Source: Alphaproteobacteria bacterium (GTDB taxonomy: Bacteria > Pseudomonadota > Alphaproteobacteria > JAJTHO01). From it: a DNA stretch of 17,618 nucleotides. The notes beneath the pieces are model-generated. The model ran no database searches, had not been told where the DNA came from, and saw only the letters and a list, made by a program, of their open reading frames with translations. The stretch spans positions 1-17,618 of the forward strand of contig JAJTHO010000023.1 of the NCBI GenBank assembly GCA_021297975.1, read 5' to 3'. Made by a program: the position numbers and the translations under genes. This document shows, in pieces, positions 7,938 through 15,207 of the stretch (positions are counted from its first letter, which is position 1; the number at the start of each line of letters is the position of its first letter).

Positions 7938-8762
7938 TTATGCAGCGTTAACGGGAAAATATTGCGTTGGTGTGGCACGATTGTTCGTAATACCGGCAGT
8001 TTGCAAAGCAGAAAGTATGTTTGAATACAAGACTGTAACGGCAGCGCCGTAATCTTTAGTTTCAACCCAAACCCCAAATGTCACCTTAAATCCGCCCGGA
8101 CAAAAGCCATTAACCGTGAAAAAAGGTTCATTTTCAACAAGAAAGGGCTGATTTAACGCTATCGGGCGCAAGGCTTGAAAAACCTGTTCGGGTGTTGCTG
8201 GTAATTCAATTTCGAGCACAACATCAACGCGGCGCGTTTTCAGGCGGGTTAAATTCGCCAGCTCAGTCTTGATAATTGTCTCATTAGGTAGCCGAACCAG
8301 CTGGTTATCAAACGTGCGAATTTTGGTTGACAGCAAATCAATGGAAATAACTTCCCCGGTTGTTGCACCAATCTTTATTGTCTCACCAATTTCAAAAGGG
8401 CGCTCCATCAGCAGGAAAACACCACTGATAAGGTTTGACGCGGAAATTTGCGAGGCAAAACCGATAGCAACCGTTAAAACCCCTGCTGCGCCGACAAAGA
8501 TGCTGAGATCAAACCCCACCTGGCGCAGCGTTGAGACGAGCACAATGGCCATCACAAAGCCAAAAAGAATGCGGGAAATAACAACGGCTTGCTGCGCTTT
8601 AAGTCGTTTACGCGCGGCTCGATGCACACCTCGGCTCATGCCGCGTGCAAGTAAATAGCCTAGTGTAAGAAGAAAAATTGCTTGGACGAAGGAAACCAAA
8701 CGTTCAGGAGAAAGATACCCGCTCCAGAATTTTACGATATCGAGTTGAAGAAAATGCTCCAC
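7938..8762 (-). CDS. MscS-family small-conductance mechanosensitive channel
   Basis: An inner-membrane channel that opens under membrane tension and releases solutes on osmotic downshock. Three hydrophobic segments are visible at about residues 22-40, 58-78 and 86-118. The third, with GAAGVLTVAIGFASQISASNL, is the pore-lining TM3, followed by the family signature LMERPFEIGETIKI (118-131) that opens the beta domain. The remainder to residue 274 is the cytoplasmic alpha/beta vestibule (VRLPNETIIKTEL). The length is close to E. coli MscS (286). The start is GTG at 8762, needed to retain TM1; the next Met is at residue 42, after TM1. It begins 17 bases after the rpmG stop, so the two may be co-transcribed. 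Confidence 0.93.
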   Translation of the reverse strand: MEHFLQLDIVKFWSGYLSPERLVSFVQAIFLLTLGYLLARGMSRGVHRAARKRLKAQQAVVISRILFGFVMAIVLVSTLRQVGFDLSIFVGAAGVLTVAIGFASQISASNLISGVFLLMERPFEIGETIKIGATTGEVISIDLLSTKIRTFDNQLVRLPNETIIKTELANLTRLKTRRVDVVLEIELPATPEQVFQALRPIALNQPFLVENEPFFTVNGFCPGGFKVTFGVWVETKDYGAAVTVLYSNILSALQTAGITNNRATPTQYFPVNAA

Positions 8763-8779
8763 ACCCGCTATCCAGCGAT

Positions 8780-8947
8780 TTACTTAATTTTCGCTTCGGT
8801 GAATTCAACGTGTTTGCGCGCCACGGGGTCGTATTTGCGCATTTTCATTTTGTCGGTTTTCGTGCGGGGATTTTTCTTGGTGACATAGAAAAAGCCAGTA
8901 TCAGCCGTGCTGACGAGACGAATTAATATAGTTGTTGCTTTGGCCAT
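8780..8947 (-). CDS. rpmG: 50S ribosomal protein L33
   Basis: A 55-residue large-subunit ribosomal protein. The sequence starts MAKATTILIRLVSTADTGFF and continues with YVTKKNPRTKTDKMKMRKYD, then PVARKHVEFTEAKIK, matching proteobacterial L33 along its whole length. It contains no Cys and so belongs to the zinc-independent form. ATG 8947 is preceded by GGGGA at a good distance. A sigma70-like promoter lies at 8979-9006 on the same strand. The MscS-type gene begins 17 bases downstream. Confidence 0.97.
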   Translation of the reverse strand: MAKATTILIRLVSTADTGFFYVTKKNPRTKTDKMKMRKYDPVARKHVEFTEAKIK

Positions 8948-8978
8948 GACAGTCCCCAGAATCTATTTCGAGGTACTC

Positions 8979-9006
8979 TTTCTAATGGTTAACGCTGTTT
9001 CGTCAA
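8979..9006 (-). promoter_or_regulatory. Predicted sigma70-type promoter of rpmG
   Basis: On the minus strand TTGACG (9006-9001) and TAGAAA (8984-8979) are separated by 16 bases, giving a start near 8972 and a leader of about 25 bases that includes the GGGGA ribosome binding site. The spacer contains TTAACCAT, which resembles a CtrA half-site, but no second half-site is present at the right distance. Confidence 0.55.
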
Positions 9007-9027
9007 GTGCTTTCAACAAAAATTGGC

Positions 9028-9134
9028 GTCATCTCGAGCACAGCAAGGCATCGCCTTGCGACGTCGAGAGATCTCGCTTCAGTTTGAAAAAGATCCCTCC
9101 GCGTCGCCGCTAAAGCGGCTTTGGTCGGGATGAC
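9028..9134 (-). repeat. Palindromic intergenic repeat, copy 2 (overlaps the rnr 3' end)
   Basis: A 107-bp member of the same family as 3041-3129. Its ends are GTCATCTCGA (one base off the family end) and TCGGGATGAC. The central stem is GAGAGATCT (9066-9074), a 16-base loop, and AGATCCCTC (9091-9099). Extra small hairpins sit in the arms: GCAAGGC-ATC-GCCTTGC at 9042-9058 and GCCGC-TAAA-GCGGC near 9106-9119. The CGACCAA arm is on the right, so the orientation is opposite to copy 1. It lies between rnr and rpmG, and 25 bases of it are the last codons and stop of rnr. Confidence 0.88.
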
Positions 9135-10987
9135 GTCGCTTTTTTGGAATGACCATGTTTTGCGGCTTTTTTACGTTCTTTCTGGCTAGGGCGGTGTTTT
9201 TTCGCCTTATCCCGGCGTTTTGGTTGCGGTTTGCCGCTCGGTTTTTCACCATCCTTACCACTTGGTTTCGTACGGTGAGAAAATAAAACATCCACAACCC
9301 GTAGCAGCACTTGCCCGGTTAGTGTATCAACCCGGTACACCTCACACCTTAGGCTATCCCCCACCCCATAAACCCGGCGGCGGCGAATCCCCTGAAGGGT
9401 TTGCGTCACCTCATCAAAGCGATACCGGTCATCGCCGATAAAATCGCGCGGGATAAACGCTTCGGCCAGTGAATCCGACATCACCACAATAAGCCCGCTG
9501 CCAAAGGCGCGCACGACGGTGCACACCACATGCTCGCCCATACGCTGCGCGTAAAACCGCGCCACAAAACGCGCGGTTGCATCGCGCTCGGCTCCCGCTG
9601 CGCGGCGCTCTGTTTTGGATAAATGACCGGCTAAGGTATTCAGCGTTTTAACCGGCTCAACCGCGCCGTCTTTCTCGCCCAAATGCGCCAGCAGCGCCCG
9701 GTGCACAACTAAATCCGCATAGCGGCGGATGGGGGATGTGAAATGGCAATATCTATCCAGCCCCAAACCAAAATGCCCCACGTTATCAGGGTTGTAATTT
9801 GCCTGTGCTTGCGTCTGCAGCACCGATTGCTGAACGAGGCGTTCAAACGGTTTGCTAACTGCTTTCGACAAAAGACTGTTAAACGTTTGCGGCGTTGGCT
9901 CTGCGCCTTTGCTAATCCCAATATTCAAATGTTTAAGGGTGTTATTAAGCCCCATCATTCTATCCGCGCTGGGCGCGGGGTGAACGCGGTAGAGTGCCGC
10001 GAGGCGCTGATTATCAAGAAGCTCTGCCGCCGCAACGTTTGCCAGCACCATCATTTCCTCAATCACCTGATGCGCAATCAGATGTGGGGCTGGCTCTATT
10101 CGTGTGACTTCATGGTTTTCATCAAAGCGGATTTTATGCTCATAGCTAACAATTTCCAGCGCGCCGCGCTCAACGCGTGCCTTACGCAGCGCCTGATACG
10201 CGGCATACAGCGGCGCGAGCAACGGGTCATGCGTATTGCCTTTTATCACCTCTTCCACAGCCGTGTAGGTATACCGCCCCGCCGATTTCATCAGACCGCG
10301 GCAAAAGCGGTGTTTGTGTTTGCGCCCGCGTCCATCAATCCAGAGATGCACAGCGAGACAGCCGCGCTCTTCACCCGGTTTCAGCGAGCACCAGCCGTTG
10401 GACAACGCCTCTGGCAGCATCGGCACGACTCTATCCGGGAAATACACCGAATTGCCGCGCTCCCGCGCTGTTACATCCAGCGCGGTATCTGGCTGGACAT
10501 AATGCGACACATCGGCAATCGCGACAATAATATGAAAGCCATCACCGTATTCCGGTGAATGATAGGGCGCCGCATAAACGGCATCGTCAAAATCGCGGGC
10601 GTCTTCGCCGTCGATGGTTATCAGCGGTATGGCGCGCAAATCCTCGCGATTCCCAAGCGGCACGGCCTTTGCCGCATCGGCGGCTGCTTCCGTTTCCGGG
10701 CTGAACACAGCCGGAATTCCCGCGTTATGCACGGCAACGAGGCTATAGGTTGAGGGGTCTTCGCTGCTGCCAAGAACATGAAGAATTTTTCCGGTTGCGT
10801 AATAGCTGTGGCCATTATCTTCTGGGATTTCCAGTGCCAAAAGCTGCCCCGGATGCAGCGTAAAATCCTCAGCGTTCGTCAGGCGAATATCCTGCTTAAA
10901 CCGCCGGTCGGTGGAGGTTGCGAAATGCTTTTTCCGGTTCTGGTAATAGACGCCGGTTAAAAAGCGGGGAAAATCGGCGCTTAACAT
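9110..10987 (-). CDS. rnr: RNase R-like 3'-5' exoribonuclease (RNB family), short N-terminus
   Basis: A processive exoribonuclease that degrades structured RNA. The RNB catalytic domain starts near residue 115; the metal-binding aspartates are in TIDGEDARDFDDAVY (D126, D132, D134, D135). HFTSPIRRYADLVVHR marks the end of the RNB fold. An S1 domain follows (about GEHVVCTVVRAFGSG to LLRVVD), then a Lys/Arg-rich tail of about 50 residues, a feature of RNase R and not RNase II. The N-terminal part (1-110) holds at most one or two compact OB domains and no helix-turn-helix extension. At 625 residues it is well below E. coli RNase R (813). ATG 10987 is used because the upstream frame enters trpF. 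No Shine-Dalgarno sequence is visible. The last residues (TSSRPKPL) and the stop are encoded by a palindromic repeat. Confidence 0.92.
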   Translation of the reverse strand: MLSADFPRFLTGVYYQNRKKHFATSTDRRFKQDIRLTNAEDFTLHPGQLLALEIPEDNGHSYYATGKILHVLGSSEDPSTYSLVAVHNAGIPAVFSPETEAAADAAKAVPLGNREDLRAIPLITIDGEDARDFDDAVYAAPYHSPEYGDGFHIIVAIADVSHYVQPDTALDVTARERGNSVYFPDRVVPMLPEALSNGWCSLKPGEERGCLAVHLWIDGRGRKHKHRFCRGLMKSAGRYTYTAVEEVIKGNTHDPLLAPLYAAYQALRKARVERGALEIVSYEHKIRFDENHEVTRIEPAPHLIAHQVIEEMMVLANVAAAELLDNQRLAALYRVHPAPSADRMMGLNNTLKHLNIGISKGAEPTPQTFNSLLSKAVSKPFERLVQQSVLQTQAQANYNPDNVGHFGLGLDRYCHFTSPIRRYADLVVHRALLAHLGEKDGAVEPVKTLNTLAGHLSKTERRAAGAERDATARFVARFYAQRMGEHVVCTVVRAFGSGLIVVMSDSLAEAFIPRDFIGDDRYRFDEVTQTLQGIRRRRVYGVGDSLRCEVYRVDTLTGQVLLRVVDVLFSHRTKPSGKDGEKPSGKPQPKRRDKAKKHRPSQKERKKAAKHGHSKKATSSRPKPL

Positions 10988-11026
10988 ATGAAAAGTCTTA
11001 TGGCATACGCGGGTTATGAACGTCAA
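10981..11026. promoter_or_regulatory. Candidate divergent leaderless promoters of rnr and trpF
   Basis: Only 28 bases separate the two start codons. For trpF, TTAACA (10981-10986) and the weak CATACG (11004-11009) are 17 bases apart, with the ATG 6 bases further on. For rnr, TTGACG (11026-11021) and CATAAG (11002-10997) are 18 bases apart, with the ATG 9 bases further on. Each -35 would lie inside the opposite gene. Neither gene has a good Shine-Dalgarno sequence. The -10 matches are weak, so confidence is low. Confidence 0.3.
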
Positions 11027-11672
11027 AGCGAAACCACTGGTTAAAATTTGCGGCATCCGCGATGCGGATATATTGGCCGCGTGTGATGATGCGGGCGCGG
11101 ATTTTGTCGGCCTGGTCTTTTATCCCCATTCGGTGCGTTATGTAAGCCCGGACAGGGGGCAAATTATGCTGCGCAAGCGCCCCAAGAATGCGCGCATTGT
11201 GGCGCTTGTGGTCGATGAATCGATGAGCCGGCTTGAAGAAATTATGGAAAAAGTGAAACCTGATTACATACAGCTCCACGGCTTTGAAACCCCGGAACGC
11301 GCTGAGGAGGTGCGCCGAACGTTTAATGTGGGCATTATAAAAGCGTTAGGCGTCAGCGATGCCAGCGATATTCATCGTGCGGGGCTATACACTGCCGCCG
11401 ATTATTTGCTTCTTGATGCGCCGGCGGGGGATCAGCCCGGCGGTAACGCAACCGCGTTTGATTGGAATATCCTAATGAACGCAAAATTATCAATGCCTTG
11501 GCTCCTCGCGGGCGGTTTAACCCCGCAAAATGTGGCGAAGGCCATTGAAAAGACAAACCCCGCTGGCGTTGATGTCTCATCGGGCGTTGAGCGGCGGCGG
11601 GGGGAAAAAGACCCCGAATTGGTTCAGGCCTTCATTTCAGCGGTTAAAGCGCCGCCGCCTGCCCCGGTTTGA
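11016..11672 (+). CDS. trpF: Phosphoribosylanthranilate isomerase TrpF
   Basis: Catalyses the Amadori rearrangement of N-(5'-phosphoribosyl)anthranilate in tryptophan synthesis. A TIM barrel of 218 residues, normal for the family. KICGI (10-14) carries the catalytic base C12. GLVFYPHSVRYV (32-43), YIQLHG (84-89) and LLLDAPAG with general acid D134 follow. The phosphate site is LLAGGLTPQNV, then GVDVSSGVE. In many alphaproteobacteria trpF is followed by trpB and trpA; here the next gene is an unknown small protein behind its own promoter, so the trp genes are split or rearranged. Start ATG 11016 lacks a clear ribosome binding site. It is divergent from rnr. Confidence 0.96.
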   Translation: MNVKAKPLVKICGIRDADILAACDDAGADFVGLVFYPHSVRYVSPDRGQIMLRKRPKNARIVALVVDESMSRLEEIMEKVKPDYIQLHGFETPERAEEVRRTFNVGIIKALGVSDASDIHRAGLYTAADYLLLDAPAGDQPGGNATAFDWNILMNAKLSMPWLLAGGLTPQNVAKAIEKTNPAGVDVSSGVERRRGEKDPELVQAFISAVKAPPPAPV

Positions 11673-11692
11673 GCGCTTGATTTATCGCCTTA

Positions 11693-11707
11693 TTAACCTT
11701 TTGTTAA
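11693..11707. promoter_or_regulatory. Putative CtrA-binding box TTAA-N7-TTAA
   Basis: TTAA at 11693-11696, seven bases (CCTTTTG), and TTAA at 11704-11707 exactly match the spacing of the alphaproteobacterial CtrA recognition motif, followed by AC one base later. It overlaps the -35 of the predicted promoter of the 134-residue gene, a common place for CtrA activation or repression. The AT-rich gap raises the chance of coincidence. Confidence 0.5.
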
Positions 11708-11728
11708 ACTCTTCACCCCTAATATAAA
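11701..11728 (+). promoter_or_regulatory. Predicted promoter of the 134-residue unknown gene
   Basis: TTGTTA (11701-11706), a 16-base spacer and TATAAA (11723-11728) give a start near 11735, about 20 bases before the ATG at 11756. A GAGG ribosome binding site lies at 11747-11750. The -35 overlaps the CtrA-like box. Confidence 0.45.
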
Positions 11729-11755
11729 CCATAGATTGATTTATATGAGGTTCTT

Positions 11756-12160
11756 ATGCCGTATGTGGCGCGCGACGCGAAGGGTAAAATAAAAGCCGTG
11801 TATGCAACAAAGTCACCGGTTGCATCTGAAAAAATTGCGGCTGATGAGGCGGAACTGCATTCCTTTTTCAGCCGCATTGCGAGTACGCAAGAATACAAAA
11901 AACAGCTCAACAACACCGATCAGCTGATGCTGCGCGTTCTTGAAGATTTAATTGAAACATTGGTTGCGAAAAAAATTGTCAGCTACAATGATTTCAATTC
12001 TCAAGTGCAGCAAAAACTGATGTCGCGCAAAGATATCCGCTGGAAAATGCAGCATGAGGATGTGGCGCGTTTTGATGATTTATCCTATTTGACAGGCGAA
12101 GATGATGACGATGCCGTGATAGAAAGCGTGCGCCGCGGGCATGGGTATTTCGACAGTTAA
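11756..12160 (+). CDS. Uncharacterised small acidic protein (134 aa)
   Basis: A cytoplasmic-looking protein with no membrane segment or signal peptide. It opens with MPYVARDAKGKIKAVY, a pattern I associate with small conserved proteobacterial proteins that databases sometimes label 'tryptophan synthase subunit beta-like'; that label is from memory and implies no activity. The middle (about 28-95) is probably helical, with a heptad-like LMLRVLEDLIETLVAKKI. The end contains a run of acidic residues (GEDDDDAVIE, about 114-123) and closes RRGHGYFDS. GAGG is placed 5 bases before ATG 11756. Its own promoter and a CtrA-like box lie upstream. It stands between trpF and the glycan locus, 108 bases before the ABC exporter. 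Role unknown. Confidence 0.85.
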   Translation: MPYVARDAKGKIKAVYATKSPVASEKIAADEAELHSFFSRIASTQEYKKQLNNTDQLMLRVLEDLIETLVAKKIVSYNDFNSQVQQKLMSRKDIRWKMQHEDVARFDDLSYLTGEDDDDAVIESVRRGHGYFDS

Positions 12161-12268
12161 TATCTAAACCTACTAATTATCAGGGCTACTTTTTCACAAC
12201 GCCCGTTGATTAGCTATTCACACCACCGCTTGATACCCGCTATGTAAATCTGCTTTATCAGGTTTACC

Positions 12269-14098
12269 ATGCGTCATCTCGTCAAAAAATTATTGTTTTT
12301 ACTCACCAGCACAGAAAAACGCGCTATCATTTTGCTGTGCGGCATGATGATAATCAATGGTATTATTGAGGTTCTGGCGGTTGCCTCGATTGCGCCGCTG
12401 ATGACGCTCCTTGTTAGCCCGGCCTCCGCGGAAAGCAGCGCCATGCTGGGCGGATTGTTAAAATTCCTAGAGTTTTTCTCAACAGAAAATACTACGGTGG
12501 TTATCGGTGTTTTTGTTTGCGGCGTTATTCTGCTGGCTAACAGCTCGGCGCTGCTGACGAATTTTTTGCTGATACGGTTTGCCAATAACCGCGAGTATTC
12601 TATCTCCTCAAAATTATTAGAGATATACCTACGGCAACCTTACGCTTTTTTCTTAAAGCGCCACAGCATGGAACTACTGAAAAACACGTTTAACGAGGTG
12701 GCCTTGGTTGTGACCAACGTGCTGGTGCAGCTGCTGAATCTGGCATCGCGCCTTATTTCTGTGTGTGCAATTGTTGGTTTTATTGTCTTCGTCAATCCCG
12801 CTTTAACACTAACTGTGGCGGCATCCTTGCTGGTATTATACACGGGCATGTATGTGTGTATTCGCAAGGGTCTCTATCGTTTAGGCCAGCGCCGCGTCGC
12901 ACTGACCGAGGATAAATTTCGCATCACTGCTGATTCTGTTCGGATTATCAAAGGCATCAAAATGCTGAATGCGGAAAATATTTTTCTTGAAAAATATAAT
13001 AACGTTTCAGAACAGTATGCCAGAGTGCGCAGCGTGTCGGAAACCGCCGCGATTGCACCGCGCTATGTGGTTGAAGTGATTGCCATGGTGGGCATGGTGA
13101 TTGCCGTTGCGTTTCTAACCGCACAAGATGAAAACAACAGCGAGCTTGTGCCGATGATGGCGATTTATGCCTTTGCTGGCTATCGCATGCTGCCGCATAT
13201 GCAGCAAATTTTTAATGCCCTCTCTAATATTCGTTTATCGACGCATTCGCTTAATGTCATTCACCATGAGTTCACGGAATATACTGGAACGCAGGAAACA
13301 ATCAAAGAAAGCACCGTTATCAGAAAAATGGCTACGGCGCTTGATGTTAGCAATGTCTCCTTCGCCTATGCAGAAGGCGCGCTTATTCTTGATGGAGTGT
13401 CCATAAGACTACCCCTCGGCGGTAAAGTCGGCATTATCGGCGCCAGTGGCAGCGGCAAAAGCACACTGATAGACCTCATCTGCGGTCTAAATTATCCGAA
13501 ACAAGGCGCGATTGTGGTTGATGGCATCCCGCTCACTCAGCAAGACAGCATCGCTTGGCGGCGAAACATTGCCTATGTCTCTCAGAGTGCTTATCTGCTG
13601 GATGACACGCTGGCCGCGAACGTTGCGCTGGCTGATAGAGGCCGCAGCGTTAATCAAGAGCGCTTGCAAACCGCGCTGAAACTCGCGCAAGTCGACAGCT
13701 TTGCAAGCCAGCTGGATAAAGGCATTGAAACCATCGTCGGCGAAGACGGCACACGGCTCAGCGGCGGCCAGCGCCAACGCATCGGCATTGCACGGGCGCT
13801 CTATCAAAACACCGATATTCTTATTATGGATGAGGCAACCTCCGCCCTCGACAGCCAGACGGAGCGGCGGATTTTAGACGGTATCCGCAGCCTTGATAAA
13901 ACCATGCTGTTCATCTCCCATCGCGTCGAAACGCTGGATTTTTGCGACATGCTCTATGTTATGGATAAAGGCAAAATCATCGCCAGCGGCACGCCAAAAC
14001 AGTTGTTAGCGAATACAGAATTGGCTAGCTATTTTTATAAAGCCGCCCACGAATCATTGCCACAGGAAGACACGAATGCCCCAATCCTTGTCCGCTAA
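12269..14098 (+). CDS. ABC exporter (permease-ATPase), lipid-linked glycan flippase-like
   Basis: A half-transporter of 609 residues that would dimerise in the inner membrane. About six hydrophobic segments are visible (near 17-48, 76-101, 148-176, 178-197, 264-285, 292-310). The nucleotide-binding domain has Walker A GASGSGKST (391-399), Q-loop Q439, signature LSGGQRQR (497-504), Walker B ILIMDE (517-522) with D-loop SALD, and H-loop H551. The N-terminal layout (short cytosolic start, IIEVLAVASIAPL) resembles PglK-type flippases of lipid-linked oligosaccharides more than MsbA, in my reading. The next gene, for a nonulosonate synthase, overlaps its end by 23 bases, which supports export of a glycan or its lipid-linked precursor. 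Lipid, peptide or drug export cannot be excluded. ATG 12269 follows CAGG. Confidence 0.88.
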   Translation: MRHLVKKLLFLLTSTEKRAIILLCGMMIINGIIEVLAVASIAPLMTLLVSPASAESSAMLGGLLKFLEFFSTENTTVVIGVFVCGVILLANSSALLTNFLLIRFANNREYSISSKLLEIYLRQPYAFFLKRHSMELLKNTFNEVALVVTNVLVQLLNLASRLISVCAIVGFIVFVNPALTLTVAASLLVLYTGMYVCIRKGLYRLGQRRVALTEDKFRITADSVRIIKGIKMLNAENIFLEKYNNVSEQYARVRSVSETAAIAPRYVVEVIAMVGMVIAVAFLTAQDENNSELVPMMAIYAFAGYRMLPHMQQIFNALSNIRLSTHSLNVIHHEFTEYTGTQETIKESTVIRKMATALDVSNVSFAYAEGALILDGVSIRLPLGGKVGIIGASGSGKSTLIDLICGLNYPKQGAIVVDGIPLTQQDSIAWRRNIAYVSQSAYLLDDTLAANVALADRGRSVNQERLQTALKLAQVDSFASQLDKGIETIVGEDGTRLSGGQRQRIGIARALYQNTDILIMDEATSALDSQTERRILDGIRSLDKTMLFISHRVETLDFCDMLYVMDKGKIIASGTPKQLLANTELASYFYKAAHESLPQEDTNAPILVR

Positions 14099-15206
14099 TC
14101 CATCCCCCATTGTTATACAGGAAACGCCTATCGGTGCCGGGCATCCGCCCTATATGATTGCCGAAGTCTCCTGCAACCACATGGGCTCGTTTGAACGGGC
14201 AAAAAACATTATCAAGGCCGCCGCACAGGCCGGCGCAGACGCTGTAAAGCTGCAAACTTACACCGCCGATACAATCACACTCGATGCCCCCCAGTCGCAT
14301 TTTCAAATTCATCACCCGCTGTGGAACAACACTACCTTTCATAAGCTGTACCAGCAAGGCCAGACCCCCTTTGAATGGATGAAGCCGCTGTTTGATTATG
14401 GCGCAGAGCAAGGCGTTACGGTTTTTTCTGCGCCGTTTGATTTTAGCGCGGCAGACTTGCTCATTAGTCTTGATGCGCCGCTGTATAAGATTGCCTCGTT
14501 TGAAGCAGTCCACCTGCCGCTGATACGCAAAGTCGCCGCAACCGGTAAGCCGCTGATTATCTCAACCGGTATCGCCAATGAACGCGAGATTGACGAGGCC
14601 GTTGCTGCTGCCCGCGATGCGGGATGCCGCGACCTTATCCTGCTGCATTGCATCAGCGCCTACCCCACCCCGCTTGAGGAAGCGAATTTAAGAACGATTG
14701 AGCTGCTGCGTGCCCGCTATGGCGTTATGGTCGGGCTGTCGGATCACACAACCTCAACCCTCGCGGCGGAAATCGCCGTTGGCCTCGGCGCGGTGATGGT
14801 GGAAAAACACGTCATGCTGAATAAAGATGACGACACGTTGGACAAGGCCTTTTCCCTGACGCCTGATGCTTTTGCCGATTTAGTGAGCGTGTGTAAGGCA
14901 CAAACAGCCGAACGATTTGCAGAGCAGCGCCACGACCCGATGGTGGAAGCCGCCCTTGGAACCGCTAGCTTCGCCTTTAAAGCCGGTGAGGAAAAAAGCG
15001 CCGCTTTTCGCCCCTCCATCATGGCCGCCAGCAGCATCAAACCGGGCGATATCTTCAGCGCAGACAATCTCATCATTCGCCGTCCGGCGGCGGGACTCGC
15101 GCCAAAATACTGGGATACCCTCATCGGCCAGACGGCAACGCGGGCGTTTGAGCGCGGCGATGCCTTAACCGCTGCGGATTTGCCCAAAGCCGTGAAAGCA
15201 GCCTAA
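14076..15206 (+). CDS. pseI: Pseudaminic acid synthase-like nonulosonate synthase (PseI/NeuB family)
   Basis: Condenses PEP with a 6-carbon N-acetylated sugar to form a 9-carbon nonulosonic acid. The TIM-barrel part has MIAEVSCNHMGSFERA (27-42), AGADAVKLQTYTADT (52-66) and YKIASFE (137-143). H224 (GLSDHT) and H245 (VEKHVML) correspond to the metal-binding histidines of NeuB. A C-terminal antifreeze-like SAF domain occupies about 310-372, with R312 as the likely substrate arginine. The segment HKLYQQGQTPFEWMKPLFDYGAEQG, two pieces around 89-112, resembles PseI (LY..A.TPWEW) more than sialic or legionaminic synthases, so pseudaminic acid is favoured. AGGA before ATG 14076 and the 23-base overlap with the exporter gene support this start and coupling. 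The hisH gene starts 1 base after its stop. Substrate identity remains an inference. Confidence 0.85.
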   Translation: MPQSLSANPSPIVIQETPIGAGHPPYMIAEVSCNHMGSFERAKNIIKAAAQAGADAVKLQTYTADTITLDAPQSHFQIHHPLWNNTTFHKLYQQGQTPFEWMKPLFDYGAEQGVTVFSAPFDFSAADLLISLDAPLYKIASFEAVHLPLIRKVAATGKPLIISTGIANEREIDEAVAAARDAGCRDLILLHCISAYPTPLEEANLRTIELLRARYGVMVGLSDHTTSTLAAEIAVGLGAVMVEKHVMLNKDDDTLDKAFSLTPDAFADLVSVCKAQTAERFAEQRHDPMVEAALGTASFAFKAGEEKSAAFRPSIMAASSIKPGDIFSADNLIIRRPAAGLAPKYWDTLIGQTATRAFERGDALTAADLPKAVKAA

Positions 15207-15207
15207 G

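Noticed and set aside
7331..8077. Longer 248-residue start for the unknown protein
   Set aside because: The upstream part overlaps the MscS-type gene on the same strand in another frame; ATG 7879 has a ribosome binding site and lies in the true gap.
9743..10558. 271-residue plus-strand reading frame
   Set aside because: It is entirely antisense to the well-supported RNase R gene, is rich in Arg, His and Cys, and has no recognisable domain or ribosome binding site.
12161..12268. Promoter or small RNA in the 108-base gap before the ABC exporter
   Set aside because: Only a weak TTGATA-18-TTTATC pair and a GGGC/GCCC pairing with no T-run after it were found; not enough to call a feature.
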